64,000 bases of DNA from assembly GCF_963678635.1 (NCBI RefSeq), contig NW_026970647.1:24796-88795 (forward strand). The letters run 5' to 3'. Origin of the DNA: Symsagittifera roscoffensis. Its lineage: Eukaryota > Xenacoelomorpha > Acoela > Convolutidae. Numbering within the stretch: position 1 is the first letter of the stretch; each line of letters begins with the position of its first letter. Below the pieces are notes generated by a model that was not told the origin of the DNA, did not search any database, and worked only from the letters and a program-made list of their open reading frames with translations. Made by a program: the position numbers and the translations under genes. Below are positions 44,781-55,691 of this stretch, piece after piece.

Positions 44781-45727
44781 CTAACTATTTAATATGGCTA
44801 TTTTGTACACTTTTAAATTTCATTTTGAACACTACATTTTTTAGTAATTGGCATTTTTACCCAATTGTTAACTGAATAGCAGTAATTCGAGAAGTTAGAT
44901 TACTATAAAAAAATACAAAATCGATCTGTGGGGGGTTATCACCATGCCAGCAACTGTTGCCTCCTTTCAGTACAATTTTCGGACGGGTTTCGAAACGCCG
45001 CCTTTTGGCTGAGAGTCGAGCGCCATGCGTTCTCCTCTACTCGGACCCCAGAAATTTTGTTGAACTTCAATTTTATAGTAACAAGTTAGGTACAAGTCTT
45101 AGAAGTGGATGCAGCAAAATTAATGGGCATTTTTGGCTTTCATCAGTGATCTCGTTTTTAAAGATCTTAACCCATTTCAACTTATTAGCTCTTCCAACTT
45201 TTCTATAAAATCAAAGCTTTTGTCATAGGTTTCAGACGTTTTTTTAGTCTCCTGTAGACACGGAAAATGGAAATGTCGAAATTGTCAAGCCAAATTCATT
45301 ATTTTAAAGTATTCAGTGCTCCATAATTTTTCTTTGTTTTTTACCTTCATTTGGCTTAAAGAAATTTTTCATTCTTATTTCGGTCAAATTGATCATTAGT
45401 TTTTGCCTAAATAGAGGTGGCGACCACCGCAATTGACGAATTTTCCTTTCTTCGAGATTCAGCAATAAAACAAGCATTTTTGAAGGAAATCGTTCACGCA
45501 GCCAACAGTTAAGCTATGCTGCCAAAATCTGGTGCTTTCCTATATACCATATAGTTTGGTTGCACTAGGTTTAATTGATTGCATATAATAGGTATATAAC
45601 GTCATTTTACATGTAAACAAGCCAATACCCCCAAACTTTAGAAGGGAAAACATGCACCGACCAAAACTTAACTCCATTCCCGTTTCCACAACGTTCAGTG
45701 GGAATACTCTATAAAATACCGAAGTTT
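44781..45727. other. P2 spacer between protease and right TIR
   Basis: AT-rich non-coding sequence. The part after about 45314 is repeated at 47630 onwards. The plus frame at 44957-45208 has no recognisable domain. Confidence 0.45.
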
Positions 45728-46019
45728 TACATGAGAACTATTAGATATAAAACTATACATGGTAACAATTAGTGATCAATAATTTTACATAGGGATCATT
45801 AGCTGAAAAAATTATACATTGGGATCATTAGGTATAAATATTTTACATAGGGATCATTAGGTATAAATATTACACATTGGGATCATTAGGTATAAATATT
45901 TACATAGGGATCATTAGGTATAAATATTTACATAGGGATCATTAGGTATAATCTATACCCAATGATCCCTGTAGGGATCAACCAACCCCCCATCCCTAGG
46001 GTCGTATATCTATACTACT
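45728..46019. repeat. right terminal inverted repeat of P2
   Basis: Inverted counterpart of 27535-27810. About six iterons of GGGATCATTAGGTATAAATA (45790-45950, 28-29 bp spacing), the palindrome TGATCCCTGTAGGGATCA (45963-45980), a C-run, and the end GTCGTATATCTATACTACT. A further copy from the 2.3-kb duplication is at about 48050-48338. Confidence 0.92.
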
Positions 46020-46025
46020 GTGATT
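46020..46025. repeat. right target-site duplication of P2 (GTGATT)
   Basis: Identical to 27529-27534. The duplicated right end also has GTGATT after it (48339-48344), because the copy includes the flank. Confidence 0.93.
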
Positions 46026-46480
46026 TTGAATGAATTTCAGGTATAGGTTTGCGTATGACTATACAGGTATAGGTAATATAGTAAGTGTAGGTATGCGTTT
46101 GTTTAGTTCTCAACATGATGTCGTGTGAACAGTGCAGATCTCGTTCTTTTGGAGGGAAGAAGTGGAAAGTTAGTGAAAAAGTTTCAGATTTGTTGTAAAA
46201 TGATTCATAAGCTTGGATGTCGATTAGTGCTTTGGAAATGATGTGATCATGTTTTTTATCCATTGAGCTCAGTGCAAAGATGTAAGGATTTCGGATGAAA
46301 AGTTTTTCGGTTAGTTGCGGGTTAGCGAAATTGTCGTCGTCGAGGAATTGATCTTGGTTAGGTCTGATGATTTTGTGGTCCTTGTATTCGATCAAATATT
46401 CGTTTGCTCGGGGTGCGGTGAAAATTTTTAATAGTTTTTTTATACTACATGCGTAAATTGTCGAGGTGTTAGTGCTGTGG

Positions 46481-47165
46481 TTAGTCTAAAAAGGTCATTT
46501 TACTTTTTTCTTCTTGTTGAGGTGTGTGAATTAGTGGATTTGAGAAATAGTAAATTGATGTCCAGTGAAGTGTGGGGATTACTACATGCTCATCGACATA
46601 GTTGGTTTGTTCAGTGTGAGGGTTGGAATGACAAATGGTATATTGGGGAAAGAGGGGTACGGAGTTTTGGAGAAATTCGGGAGTGTTAGTGTGATCAGTG
46701 TGATTCACATAATCGCGGGTTGTTCCGGGTTTTGAGGGAAACGGGTGGTTAGGAATTTTTTTTGTATGTTCTATATGCACGGTTAGTAGTGGATGATGAA
46801 TGGGTTGATGTTGAGGATTGAGCTAAAGAAGTGGTATAATCTGAAGAGGGTGTAGCAGTAGGTGGCTTTGATGATGTTATGTTTGACGATAATTGATGAA
46901 AGATTAGGCTTTGAGGGTGTTGTATTTGTTGTTGTAGTGTTATTAGGTTAATTAGTTCATGTGAGATTTGCGTGGTTTCTGGGGAATTGTTGTTGGAACG
47001 TTCATTGGTAAAGGGAGAGTATGTCGGTGTTGCTTGGGAAATATGCGAGATGGTAGAGGGGGAATCATTTTGGGTGATACTTTTCCGTACAAGTGTAATA
47101 CCATAAAAAGTTTCCTTCTCATTCAATGAAGTTTGATCTATTTGCGGATAATAAATATCTTGCAT
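46481..47165 (-). pseudogene. Ser/Thr/Gln-rich R2 frame, copy 1
   Basis: Opens MQDIYYPQIDQTSLNEKETF at 47165. Rich in Ser, Thr, Asn and Gln (SSTSTHSSSTTNRAYRTYKK), like a stalk or linker, followed by a His/Pro/Thr-rich frame (46481-46780). An identical-looking copy is at 48801-49485. Sequence preservation between copies reflects recent duplication, not proven function. Confidence 0.4.
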
Positions 47166-48800
47166 ATGGTATTTTCAGAACTGCTAGTGCTAGTGATTGT
47201 TGAATTTGTGTTCTTCAAGCTCATATATTTGATGTAGTGCTTCTATTTCTGATAACGACCTTTCTTGAAAAATTCTGCTTCTTGTGTAATCTAATTTCAT
47301 GTTTAAATGAATGTCATAATGAATTGCGCCAAAATGTGAGCTGTTCATGAGTGATAGTTCTTGTAATCGTAAACTTTCTGTATCTTGTGGTTTTGATTTT
47401 CCACCGATTCGCCCTGTAATCTTTTGAAATTTTTGCTAAAACGTTTGAGTTTTCATCAGTGAATGAGCGAGTTGTGGCCATCGGGTGTACGATTAAGTTT
47501 CCTGTATTAATGTCGAAACCATTTTCGTATTCGACAAGAACTTCTGAATATTGTGTTTTGTAAATTGGTTTGTAATATTTGCATGCAAATTCGATTTCCG
47601 GGTGCTCCAAAATGTTTCTTTGTTTTTTACAGTGCTCCATAATTTTTCTTTGTTTTTTACCTTCATTTGGCTTAAATAAACTTTTCATTCTTATTTCGGT
47701 CAAATTGATCATTGGTTTTTGCCTAAAAAGAAGTGGCGACCACCGCAATTGACGAATTTTCCTTTCTTCGAGATTCAGCAATAGAACATGCATTTTTGAA
47801 GGAAATCGTTCATCGCAACCAACAGTTAAGCTACGCTGCCAAAATCTGGTGCTTTCCTATATACCATATAGTTTGGTTGCATTAGGATTAACTGATTGCA
47901 TATAATAGGTATATAACGTCATTTTACATGTAAGCAAGCCAATACCCCCAAACTTTAGAAGGGAAAACATGCACCGACCAAAACTTAACTCCATTCGCGT
48001 TTCCACAACGTTCAGTGGGAATACTCTATAAAATACCGAAGTTTTACATGAGAACTATTAGGTATAGAACGATACATGGTAACAATTTGTGATGAATAAT
48101 TTTACATAGGGATCATTAGCTGAAAAAATTATACATTGAGATCATTAGGTATAAATATTTTACATAGGGATCATTAGGTATAAATATTATACATTGGGAT
48201 CATTAGGTATAAATATTTACATAGGGATCATTAGGTATAAAGATTTACATAGGGATCATTAGGTATAATCTATACCCAATGATCCCTGTAGGGATCAACC
48301 AAACCCCCCCATCCCTAGGGTCGTATATCTATACTACTGTGATTTTGAATGATTTTCAGGTATAGGTATGCGTATGACTAAACAGGTATAGGTAATATAG
48401 TAAGTGTAGGTATGCGTTTGTTTAGTTCTCAACATGATGTCGTGTGAACAGTGCAGCTCTCGTTCTTTTGGAGTGAAGAAGTGGAAAGTTAGTGAAAAAG
48501 TTTCACATTTGTCGTAAAATGATTCATAAGCTTGGATGTCGATTAGTGCTTTGGAAATGATGTGATCATGTTTTTTATCCATTGAGCTCAGTGCAAAGAT
48601 GTAAGGATTTCGGATGAAAAGTTTTTCGGTTAGTTGCGGGTTAGCGAAATTGTCGTCGTCGAGGAATTGATCTTGGTTAGGTCTGATGATTTTGTGGTCA
48701 TTGTATTCGATCGAATATTCGTTTGCTCGGGGTGCGATGAAAACTTTTATTAGTTTTTTTTATACTACATGCGTAAATTGTCGAGGTGTTAGTGCTGTGG

Positions 48801-49485
48801 TTAGTCTAAAAAGGTCATTTTACTTTTTTCTTCTTCTTGATGTGTGTTAATTAGTGGATTTGAGAAATAGTAAAATGATGTCCAGTGAAGTGTGGGGATT
48901 ACTACATGCTCATCGACATAGTTGGTTTGTTCAGTGTGAGGGTTGGAATGACAAATGGTATATTGGGGAAAGAGGGGTACGGAGTTTTGGAGAAATTCGG
49001 GAGTGTTAGTGTGATCAGTGTGATTCACATAATCGCGGGTTGTTCCGGGTTTTGAGGGAAACGGGTGGTTAGGAATTTTTTTTGTATGTTCTATATGCAC
49101 GGTTAGTAGTGGATGATGAATGGGTTGATGTTGAGGATTGAGCTAAAGAAGTGGTATAATCTGAAGAGGGTGTAGCAGTAGGTGGCTTTGATGATGTTAT
49201 GTTTGACGATAATTGATGAAAGATTAGGCTTTGAGGGTGTTGTATTTGTTGTTGTAGTGTTATTAGGTTAATTAGTTCATGTGAGATTTGCGTGGTTTCT
49301 GGGGAATTGTTGTTGGAACGTTCATTGGTAAAGGGAGAGTATGTCGGTGTTGCTTGGGAAATATGAGAGATGGTAGAGGGGGAATCATTTTGGGTGATAC
49401 TTTTCCGTACAAGTGTAATACCATAAAAAGTTTCCTTCTCATTCAATGAAGTTTGATCTATTTGCGGATAATAAATATCTTGCAT
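48801..49485 (-). pseudogene. Ser/Thr/Gln-rich R2 frame, copy 2
   Basis: Second copy of 46481-47165, offset 2,320 bp. The 138-residue and 99-residue frames have almost the same translated sequence as copy 1. Confidence 0.4.
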
Positions 49486-50301
49486 ATGGTATTTTCAGAA
49501 CTGCTAGTGCTAGTGATTGTTGAATTTGTGTTCTTCAAGCTCATATATTTGATGTAGTGCTTCTAGTTTTGATAACGACCTTTCTTGAAAATTTCTGCTT
49601 CTTGTGTAATCTAATTTCATGTTTAAATGAATGTCATAATGAATTGCGCCAAAATGTGAGTTGTTCTTGAGTGATAGTTCTTGTAATCGTAAACTTTCTG
49701 TATCTTGTGGTTTTGATTTTTCACCGACTCGCCCTGTAATCTTTTAAAATGTTTGCTAAAACGTTTGAGTTTTCATCAGTGAATGAGCAAGTTGTGGCCA
49801 TCGGGTGTACAATTAAGTTTCCTGTATTCATGTCGAAACCATTTTCGTATTCGACAAGAATTTCTGTATATTGTGTTTTGTAAATTGGTTTGTTATATTT
49901 GCATGCAAATTCGATTTCCGGGTATATTTGAAATCGGGTTAATTTAATTTCTATATTGTGGATGTTTCCAAATTTGTGATTTGTAGTTCTGATCTGGTCA
50001 GGGTTTACATCTTCATATGTGATTGTTTCCATAAAAAAATTTTGTGAAATTTAATCATTCTAGCGTGTATCTTTGCTAATTGAAAAACTGTTTAGGTTTC
50101 TTCGGGAAACCATACAATGGTTGTTTGTGTGCTTGTTGTGGGATTGCAATATCCTTGGTCGTTTTTGCAAGAGAGTCTAAATCCTTGATACAAAATTGTA
50201 TCGTCTTTCAAGTCGCGTGTAAGTTGTACCTTTTCAAGTTGTTTTTTCCAATCGAAAAACATTATTTCTTGGTATCCTTTATTTTTTGTGTCTGCTTTCA
50301 A

Positions 50302-52858
50302 ATTTGAGGGGTTATTTATTCCAATGTGTGGTATCCAATTTTGATCATGAAGATTGTATGTTAACCTTCCTTGTGCTCCATGGAAGGGGATTTTTGTATC
50401 TAGTCGTATGTGACCTCGGTTTTTTTTTTCAAGTTCGGCTTGATGTGCTTAGTCTGGGAAAATTTGAAAATTTATAACTTTTGTGTTTGCGCCTATGTTT
50501 GGTGTATGGTTTAATCGCTTTGGTTCGTTTTTACAATCTTGAGGGTTGAGATATAATAATCTTTCGATGTTACTTTGATAGAAAGATTCATGGTCTAGTC
50601 TGTTTTTATTTCCGTTTGAAACTTGTGAACAATGTACTTTCTTTTCGGAAAATGTTGGTGTAAATTTGTATCCTGTTAGTGTTGTTGCTCGGGCTTTTGA
50701 GTATAATGTAGCTATTAAATTTGTCGTTTCTATCGCTTGTGGCTCGGATTCACATTGTGTTACTTGATTTATAGCATATTTGTGTAATGTTTTTTGTTCG
50801 TTTTCTTCACAATCGTAGTGTGGTATAATTAATCCTGAGGTCCTGTGCGAGGAGAAGGATTTTGGTTTGGTTCGGAAAAAATGAGAAAAAGAAGGTGTTG
50901 AAACGTGAATATCTTTAGAATATAAATGTGTATGATAATCCTGAGTATGAGTTATAAAATTTTTTATATCCGTTTGTCTTTTTTGTATATCTGTCGTATT
51001 TATATATTATTTCTGTTGTTATAAATGGAAGAGGTAAAGATTGAGCTGTTATATTAGGAGTGTCTAACTTACTAAGTCTTACTGTAAGTTCGAGTTAGTG
51101 TGAGACTGCTTTGTTGTAGTATTTGTTTGTAATGTTCTTATACATCTTTGTGGATATCGTGTCGATATTGTAATCTATTTAGTGCCCAGTTGTGTAGTCT
51201 ATTATTTTCTTGATGTTGAACAAATAACGGTGGGGTTGCTACGGATGTAGTCCAATCTAATCGTAGTGGTATATTATGAGATGATTGTTCTTGATATCGT
51301 GAATCAAAATTTTTAGGAAAATTTAGAGGAAAAGTTGATGGTGATATTTGAATTCAAGAAAGGTGTTGAAGAAAAGGAAAGTGTTTCTGGTAATGTGGAT
51401 AATATTGTATCGAATGAAAAGTCAATTGGGTTGTTTACCAAATTTGGTTCACCGTGAGCTTATTTGTATGTTACTCAATATGGAAGACGTTCTGTGGTTG
51501 CTTGGGGAATTAAAAGGTTTTTCTCTAATTTGTTCTGATGTGGGGTTGAACCTACGTAGTGGGATGGAAAATTTGAAGTGCTTTGTTGTGATGCAGTTGG
51601 AGGAGTATCTGGTAGTGTGCTACTAGAAAAGTCTAAGGGATTTGATGTTGGCGATTGAGGTATAATAAATTGAACTCTAGAAGTTTGAAAATTTCTAATT
51701 CGTCTTGGATGTATAGTTTGTCTATTTATTTCGAGTGTGTTTTGGTTTTGGCTAATGTGTCTTACTCTGTTTAGATCCTGTTGTAGAAGTGGGTATATGT
51801 TATATGTTCGTTCGTACTGCAGTTCGCTTAAAGGTGCTTGGCGAACAACTGGTTCTAATGGTTCAGATAATCGTGCGTGTCTTTCTTCGAAAGTATTTGG
51901 ATTGTCTTGGAAAGAAAATAAATGTGTATGATAATCCTGAGTATGAGTTATAAAATTTTTTCTATCCGATTGTCTTTTTTGTATATCTGTCGTATTTATA
52001 TATTATTTCTGTTGTTATAAATGGAAGAGGTAAAGATTGAGCTGTTATATTAGGAGTGTCTAACTTACTAAGTCTTACTGTAAGTTCGAGTTAGTGTGAG
52101 ACTGCTTTGTTGTAGTATTTGTTTGTAATGTTCTTGTACATCTTTGTGGATATCGTGTCGATATTGTAATCTATTTAGTGCCCAGTTGTGTAGTCTATTA
52201 TTTTCTTGATGTTGAACAAATAACGGTGGGGTTGCTACGAATGTATTCCAATCTAATCGTAGTGGTATATTATGAGATGATTGTTCTTGATATCGTGAAT
52301 CAAAATTTTTAGGAAAAATTAGAGGAAAAGTTGATGGTGATATTTGAATTCAAGAAAGGTGTTGAAGAAAGGGAAAGTGTTTCTGGTAATGTGGATAATA
52401 TTGTATCGAATGAAAAGTCAATTGGGTTGTTTACCAAATTTGGTTCACCGTGAGCTTATTTGTGTGTTACTCAATATGGAAGACGTTCTGTGGTTGCTTG
52501 GGGAATTAAAAGGTTTTTCTCTAATTTGTTCTGATGTGGGGTTAAACCTACGTAGTGGGATGGAAAATTTGAAGTGCTTTGTTGTGATGCAGTTGGAGGA
52601 GTATCTGGTAGTGTGCTACTAGAAAAGTCTAAGGGATTTGATGTTGGCGATTGAGGTATAATAAATTGAACTCTAGAAGTTTGAAAATTTCTAATTCGTC
52701 TTGGATGTATAGTTTGTCTATTTATTTCGAGTGTGTTTTGGTTTTGGCTAATGTGTCTTACTCTGTTTAGATCCTGTTGTAGAAGTGGTTATATGTTATA
52801 TGTTCGTTCGTACTGCAGTTCGCTTAAAGGTGCTTGGCGAACAACTGGTTCTAATGGT
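50302..52858 (-). pseudogene. env-like region of R2, middle part
   Basis: Minus-strand remains between the hydrophobic start at 53149 and the GYC-type frame at 50301. Most of it is the 996-bp tandem repeat (50920-52911). Pro/Thr/Asn-rich in the readable frames. Plus-strand frames here (51348-51626, 52344-52622, 52733-53045) are shadows. Confidence 0.4.
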
Positions 52859-52911
52859 TCAGATAATCGTGCGTGTCTTTCTTCGAAAGTATTTGGATTG
52901 TCTTGGAAAGA
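50920..52911. repeat. 996-bp tandem duplication in R2
   Basis: 50920-51915 and 51916-52911 are adjacent direct repeats with only a handful of differences (about 99% by eye). Units begin AAATGTGTATGATAATCCTG and end GATTGTCTTGGAAAGAA. Very recent. Confidence 0.95.
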
Positions 52912-53149
52912 ATTTCGTGTATATGTTTGGGCGTTTTGGGCACTTGTGGGTGTTGTTGGGTTTTCTTGGGATGTTATTGGTGGGGACTGGTGTGGGGTTG
53001 TTGATTAGCAATTTTGAAAAATTTCTAAGAATGAAAGTTTTATGATGAAAATTTATGTTTATTCCAAATTCTTCAATAAATAGAAACAAAAGAATGGTAG
53101 CTAATCCGATTGTGATGATTGCCTTTTTTATACATTTACATATTATCAT
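52859..53149 (-). CDS. env-like N-terminal frame with hydrophobic segment
   Basis: Opens MIICKCIKKAIITIGLATIL and continues with a hydrophobic run to about residue 25, like a signal peptide or anchor, then a Pro/Asn-rich basic stretch (NNIPRKPNNTHKCPKRPN). Placed after the integrase, where env begins in env-bearing Ty3/gypsy elements. Envelope role is inferred from position and the hydrophobic start. Confidence 0.4.
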   Translation of the reverse strand: MIICKCIKKAIITIGLATILLFLFIEEFGININFHHKTFILRNFSKLLINNPTPVPTNNIPRKPNNTHKCPKRPNIYTKFFPRQSKYFRRKTRTII

Positions 53150-54059
53150 TATGATTGATGTTAAAAATGTAAAAAAAAAATCACAAATAGTAGAAAAACA
53201 TCGGTTCTACTAAATTGGTTGCGAAACATTTAAATAGTTATTCAATTATCGTACCTGAGGAGGTTATCAAGAATTGTGGAAAGGGATATATATATATACT
53301 TCGAATAGTGAAAAGAAAATTAAATAAAAGGTTGCAAAAGATTATGAAAAGAATCATTAAGGTTTCTATGATATCAGTTCAAAAAATTATTAAAAATTTA
53401 GGGAGGTTTGAAAGTTTTATGAACAAGTTTGAAAAGATTTGTTGAAATTTGGTGACTGTTGTTGAAAGAAGCATTAAAGAAATGATTTGGTTTGTGGAAT
53501 TTTTTTAGAAAAAATTTGGGGTTAATTACGAGTGTGATCGAATTAATTATTGGTTTTTTGACAAGTGGGTTCGGTTTTGTCAAATGTTGTTGAGGGGTAA
53601 TTTTGAGGTGTCGAGGAGATCTTCTTAGTTTTGTTTTTATTTGTAAAGTAATTGGGGGTGTTCGAGAATTAATTGTATTTTAGTCTAAATGGTCTTGTGC
53701 TTTTTGTTCTTTAGCTAATTTAATATTTTTCTTGAAGGGTTTTTGAGTTGTAAGTTGGGAAATTAAGGTTAATCTTTGTACTACTTGATAGGGGAGGGTT
53801 TTTATATCGAGATTAATTTATTCTAGTTGTAATTTTATTAGCGGTTTGCTTATTTTTGACCTGGAGGTCTTGAAGTTATAGTTATAGGTATGCTTAGAGG
53901 TGAATATGTGTCGGCTAATATTGTCGTGTCACTATAAATAAAGTGGTGATTCGGGATGATTTCTTTTGGCTGGTTTTAGACTAGATCTATTCGAGTGTTT
54001 TTCAGCATGTTATTTTGAAAGTGTGTATGTTCAAAATAATTGAAAGGACGATAATGAAA
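53150..54059 (-). other. R2 spacer between env-like start and integrase end
   Basis: AT-rich, with short non-conserved frames. Nothing recognised. Confidence 0.4.
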
Positions 54060-55640
54060 ATGAAAATGAGATTTATTTTTGAAATTCAACTTTCTTCAAT
54101 ATTTTAGATTGTGGAATGAAGGTTTTATAGTTTTTTCGTGGCTGACTTCTAATTCGCAATGATTCTCTATGTTCAGATTTCTCTTTTTGATCCTGTGGTA
54201 GGATTTTTCCTGTCAATTTTCTATTTTTTCTTTGTTTTCGAAATGTTTGTGTTTTTGTCGGGGAGATGTTTGGTGGACTAATTCTTTTTGTTGTTTTGTT
54301 TTTGAATTTATTTGTTCATCAGTGTGTTGATTTGAGTCATTTCTGAATTGTTTTGAACAATTTTCAAACCTGTGAAAGAATGAAATTGTTTTAATTCACG
54401 AGTGCGTACTCTTTTGGGGAAAAGATTAATAAGTTATTTCGATGTTGAACAATTTCTTTTTTATTTAAGTCAGATAGTTTGTATGTTAAATCAGTGGGTT
54501 TGTCATTGATTTGATATGGTCCTTTTCTGAGTGGTTGTAATTTTTTAGAACTTCCTTTTTGTGTCGTAAATATGGGAATTAAAACATTTGTTCCAATTTT
54601 TTAATCTGCTGCTGGCTTAAATCGTGAATTGATTTGATTAATTATCTTTTTTCTTTGTATGAATTCTTTTGTTATTTTCTGATAAATTTCGTTTTTTGTT
54701 TTTATCTCTATTTAAAATTCAATCGGTGTGTGTAGCGGAAACTAATTTTAAAATTTGTGGATGATGAAAGTGGTCTTCATCATGGGTATGTAGTGGTAAG
54801 TTATAACAGACTGAATCTTTATTTGCTTGACATTAACCTTGTGCCTTTTTATGGGCGTTTGCTGTAAACATTATCGGTTTACGTGGTTTTTGGTTAAATA
54901 CCATTTCATATGGTGACATTCCTAGTGCTGTTGTAAATTGTGAATTATATGATGAGGGAAAAAATTTTACATCTGTTGACCATTCAGTGTATCGTGCATC
55001 ATTTCCATTAATGATACATCTGAGAAGTTGTTGTAATGAACGGTTCATACCTTCGACTAATCTGTTTGTCTAAGGTGCAGACAAGACAGAAGCGTAGACA
55101 AGGTACTTTAAAATCAAGTGTTTGATATTCTAAAATAACTGTGTTTTCATTTATAGTAGTATTATTGAGTTTTCTGAAGTATCTAAGGAGTGTTTTGTTT
55201 CCTAAGATTGTGGTCTCAGCTTTGTTTGACTTAGTTTTGTATTTATGCCATGATTTTAGCTGTCTGACGACGGGGTCAAGGTTTTGATTTTTTTGTAATA
55301 AATCCAGTGTGATTTTTTCTGTTGTTGGTAGAAAAATGTTTTCTATTTCTATTTTTGATAAAGGTATGGTGTCAAGTGGGTCAAGTAGATTAAAAACTTG
55401 ATTTATCGTGTATTTTGAATCGTTTGGTAACGGTACCTATAAATTTATAGTATCAGTTATGTTTTCTTTTTCTATTAAAAGGAATTGGTCTTTTTTATTT
55501 GGTTTTTGTTTTATTCGTTTTTGTTGTGTATTATTTTTGATCCAACGTGAATATGGAATCGTCTTAAATGTAGATGTGCCTAATAAATCGACTTCATTAT
55601 GGTTGTTTTGACAATCTAAACAGAGTGAAAAATGTTGTAA
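54060..55640 (-). pseudogene. R2 integrase region
   Basis: Minus strand. The right part carries a linker (PVVRQLKSWHKYKTKSNKAE) typical between RNase H and integrase. The middle has the end of the catalytic core (EGMNRSLQQLLRCIINGND, LGMSPYEMVFNQKPRKPI, about 54850-55050). The left part has the C-terminal KLQPLRKGPYQI...KPTDLTYKLSD domain and a very basic tail. Catalyses insertion of the cDNA. Only part of the domain is recognisable; broken. Confidence 0.75.
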
Positions 55641-55691
55641 ATTGCTTATTTGTGAATTTTTTTATGTCAGTTTTTTTTGCATTTTTACATT

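Larger units (their letters stand above)
27535..46019. mobile_element. Polinton/Maverick P2, both ends present, 18,485 bp
   Basis: Both termini read AGTAGTATAGATATACGAC inward. Iteron-built inverted repeats of about 275-290 bp follow, and perfect GTGATT duplications flank the element. Contents: polB on the minus strand (28275-33178), then on the plus strand four to five small genes, ATPase, ORF X, integrase, penton-like protein, a pVI-like small protein, a basic core-like protein, major capsid protein and adenain-like protease. Length and gene set are typical for a complete Polinton. It is broken in most genes (about fifteen to twenty interruptions in all), and its TIRs look roughly 85-90% alike by eye, so it is an old insertion. 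It sits inside R2. Confidence 0.95.
45314..49922. repeat. 2.3-kb tandem duplication across the P2/R2 junction
   Basis: 45314-47603 and 47630-49922 are direct repeats (offset about 2,316-2,320 bp), by eye about 97-98% identical. Each holds about 700 bp of P2's right end (spacer and TIR), the GTGATT flank and about 1.6 kb of R2 env-like region. At the junction (47603-47630) a CTCCAaAATgTTTCTTTGTT-like stretch resembles the start of the unit. The duplication came after the P2 insertion. Confidence 0.93.
46026..50301 (-). pseudogene. env-like 3' coding region of R2 (duplicated)
   Basis: Minus-strand frames after the integrase. The first (50301-50092) has Cys-containing LYQGFRLSCKNDQGYCNP followed by TTIVWFPEET; the next (50032-49721) has EIEFACKYNKPIYKTQYTEI and VEYENGFDMNTGNL. 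The C-x-GYC-x-IVW pattern is like retroelement envelope glycoproteins. Downstream frames are duplicated by the 2.3-kb repeat. Envelope assignment is tentative. Broken. Confidence 0.45.

Noticed and set aside
47314-47793. 159-codon minus-strand frame
   Set aside because: It crosses the junction of the 2.3-kb duplication and mixes Polinton-flank and env-like sequence; a chance chimera.
51348-53045. Plus-strand frames of 86-92 codons, repeated
   Set aside because: Shadows of the minus-strand env-like region; their similarity only reflects the 996-bp tandem repeat.
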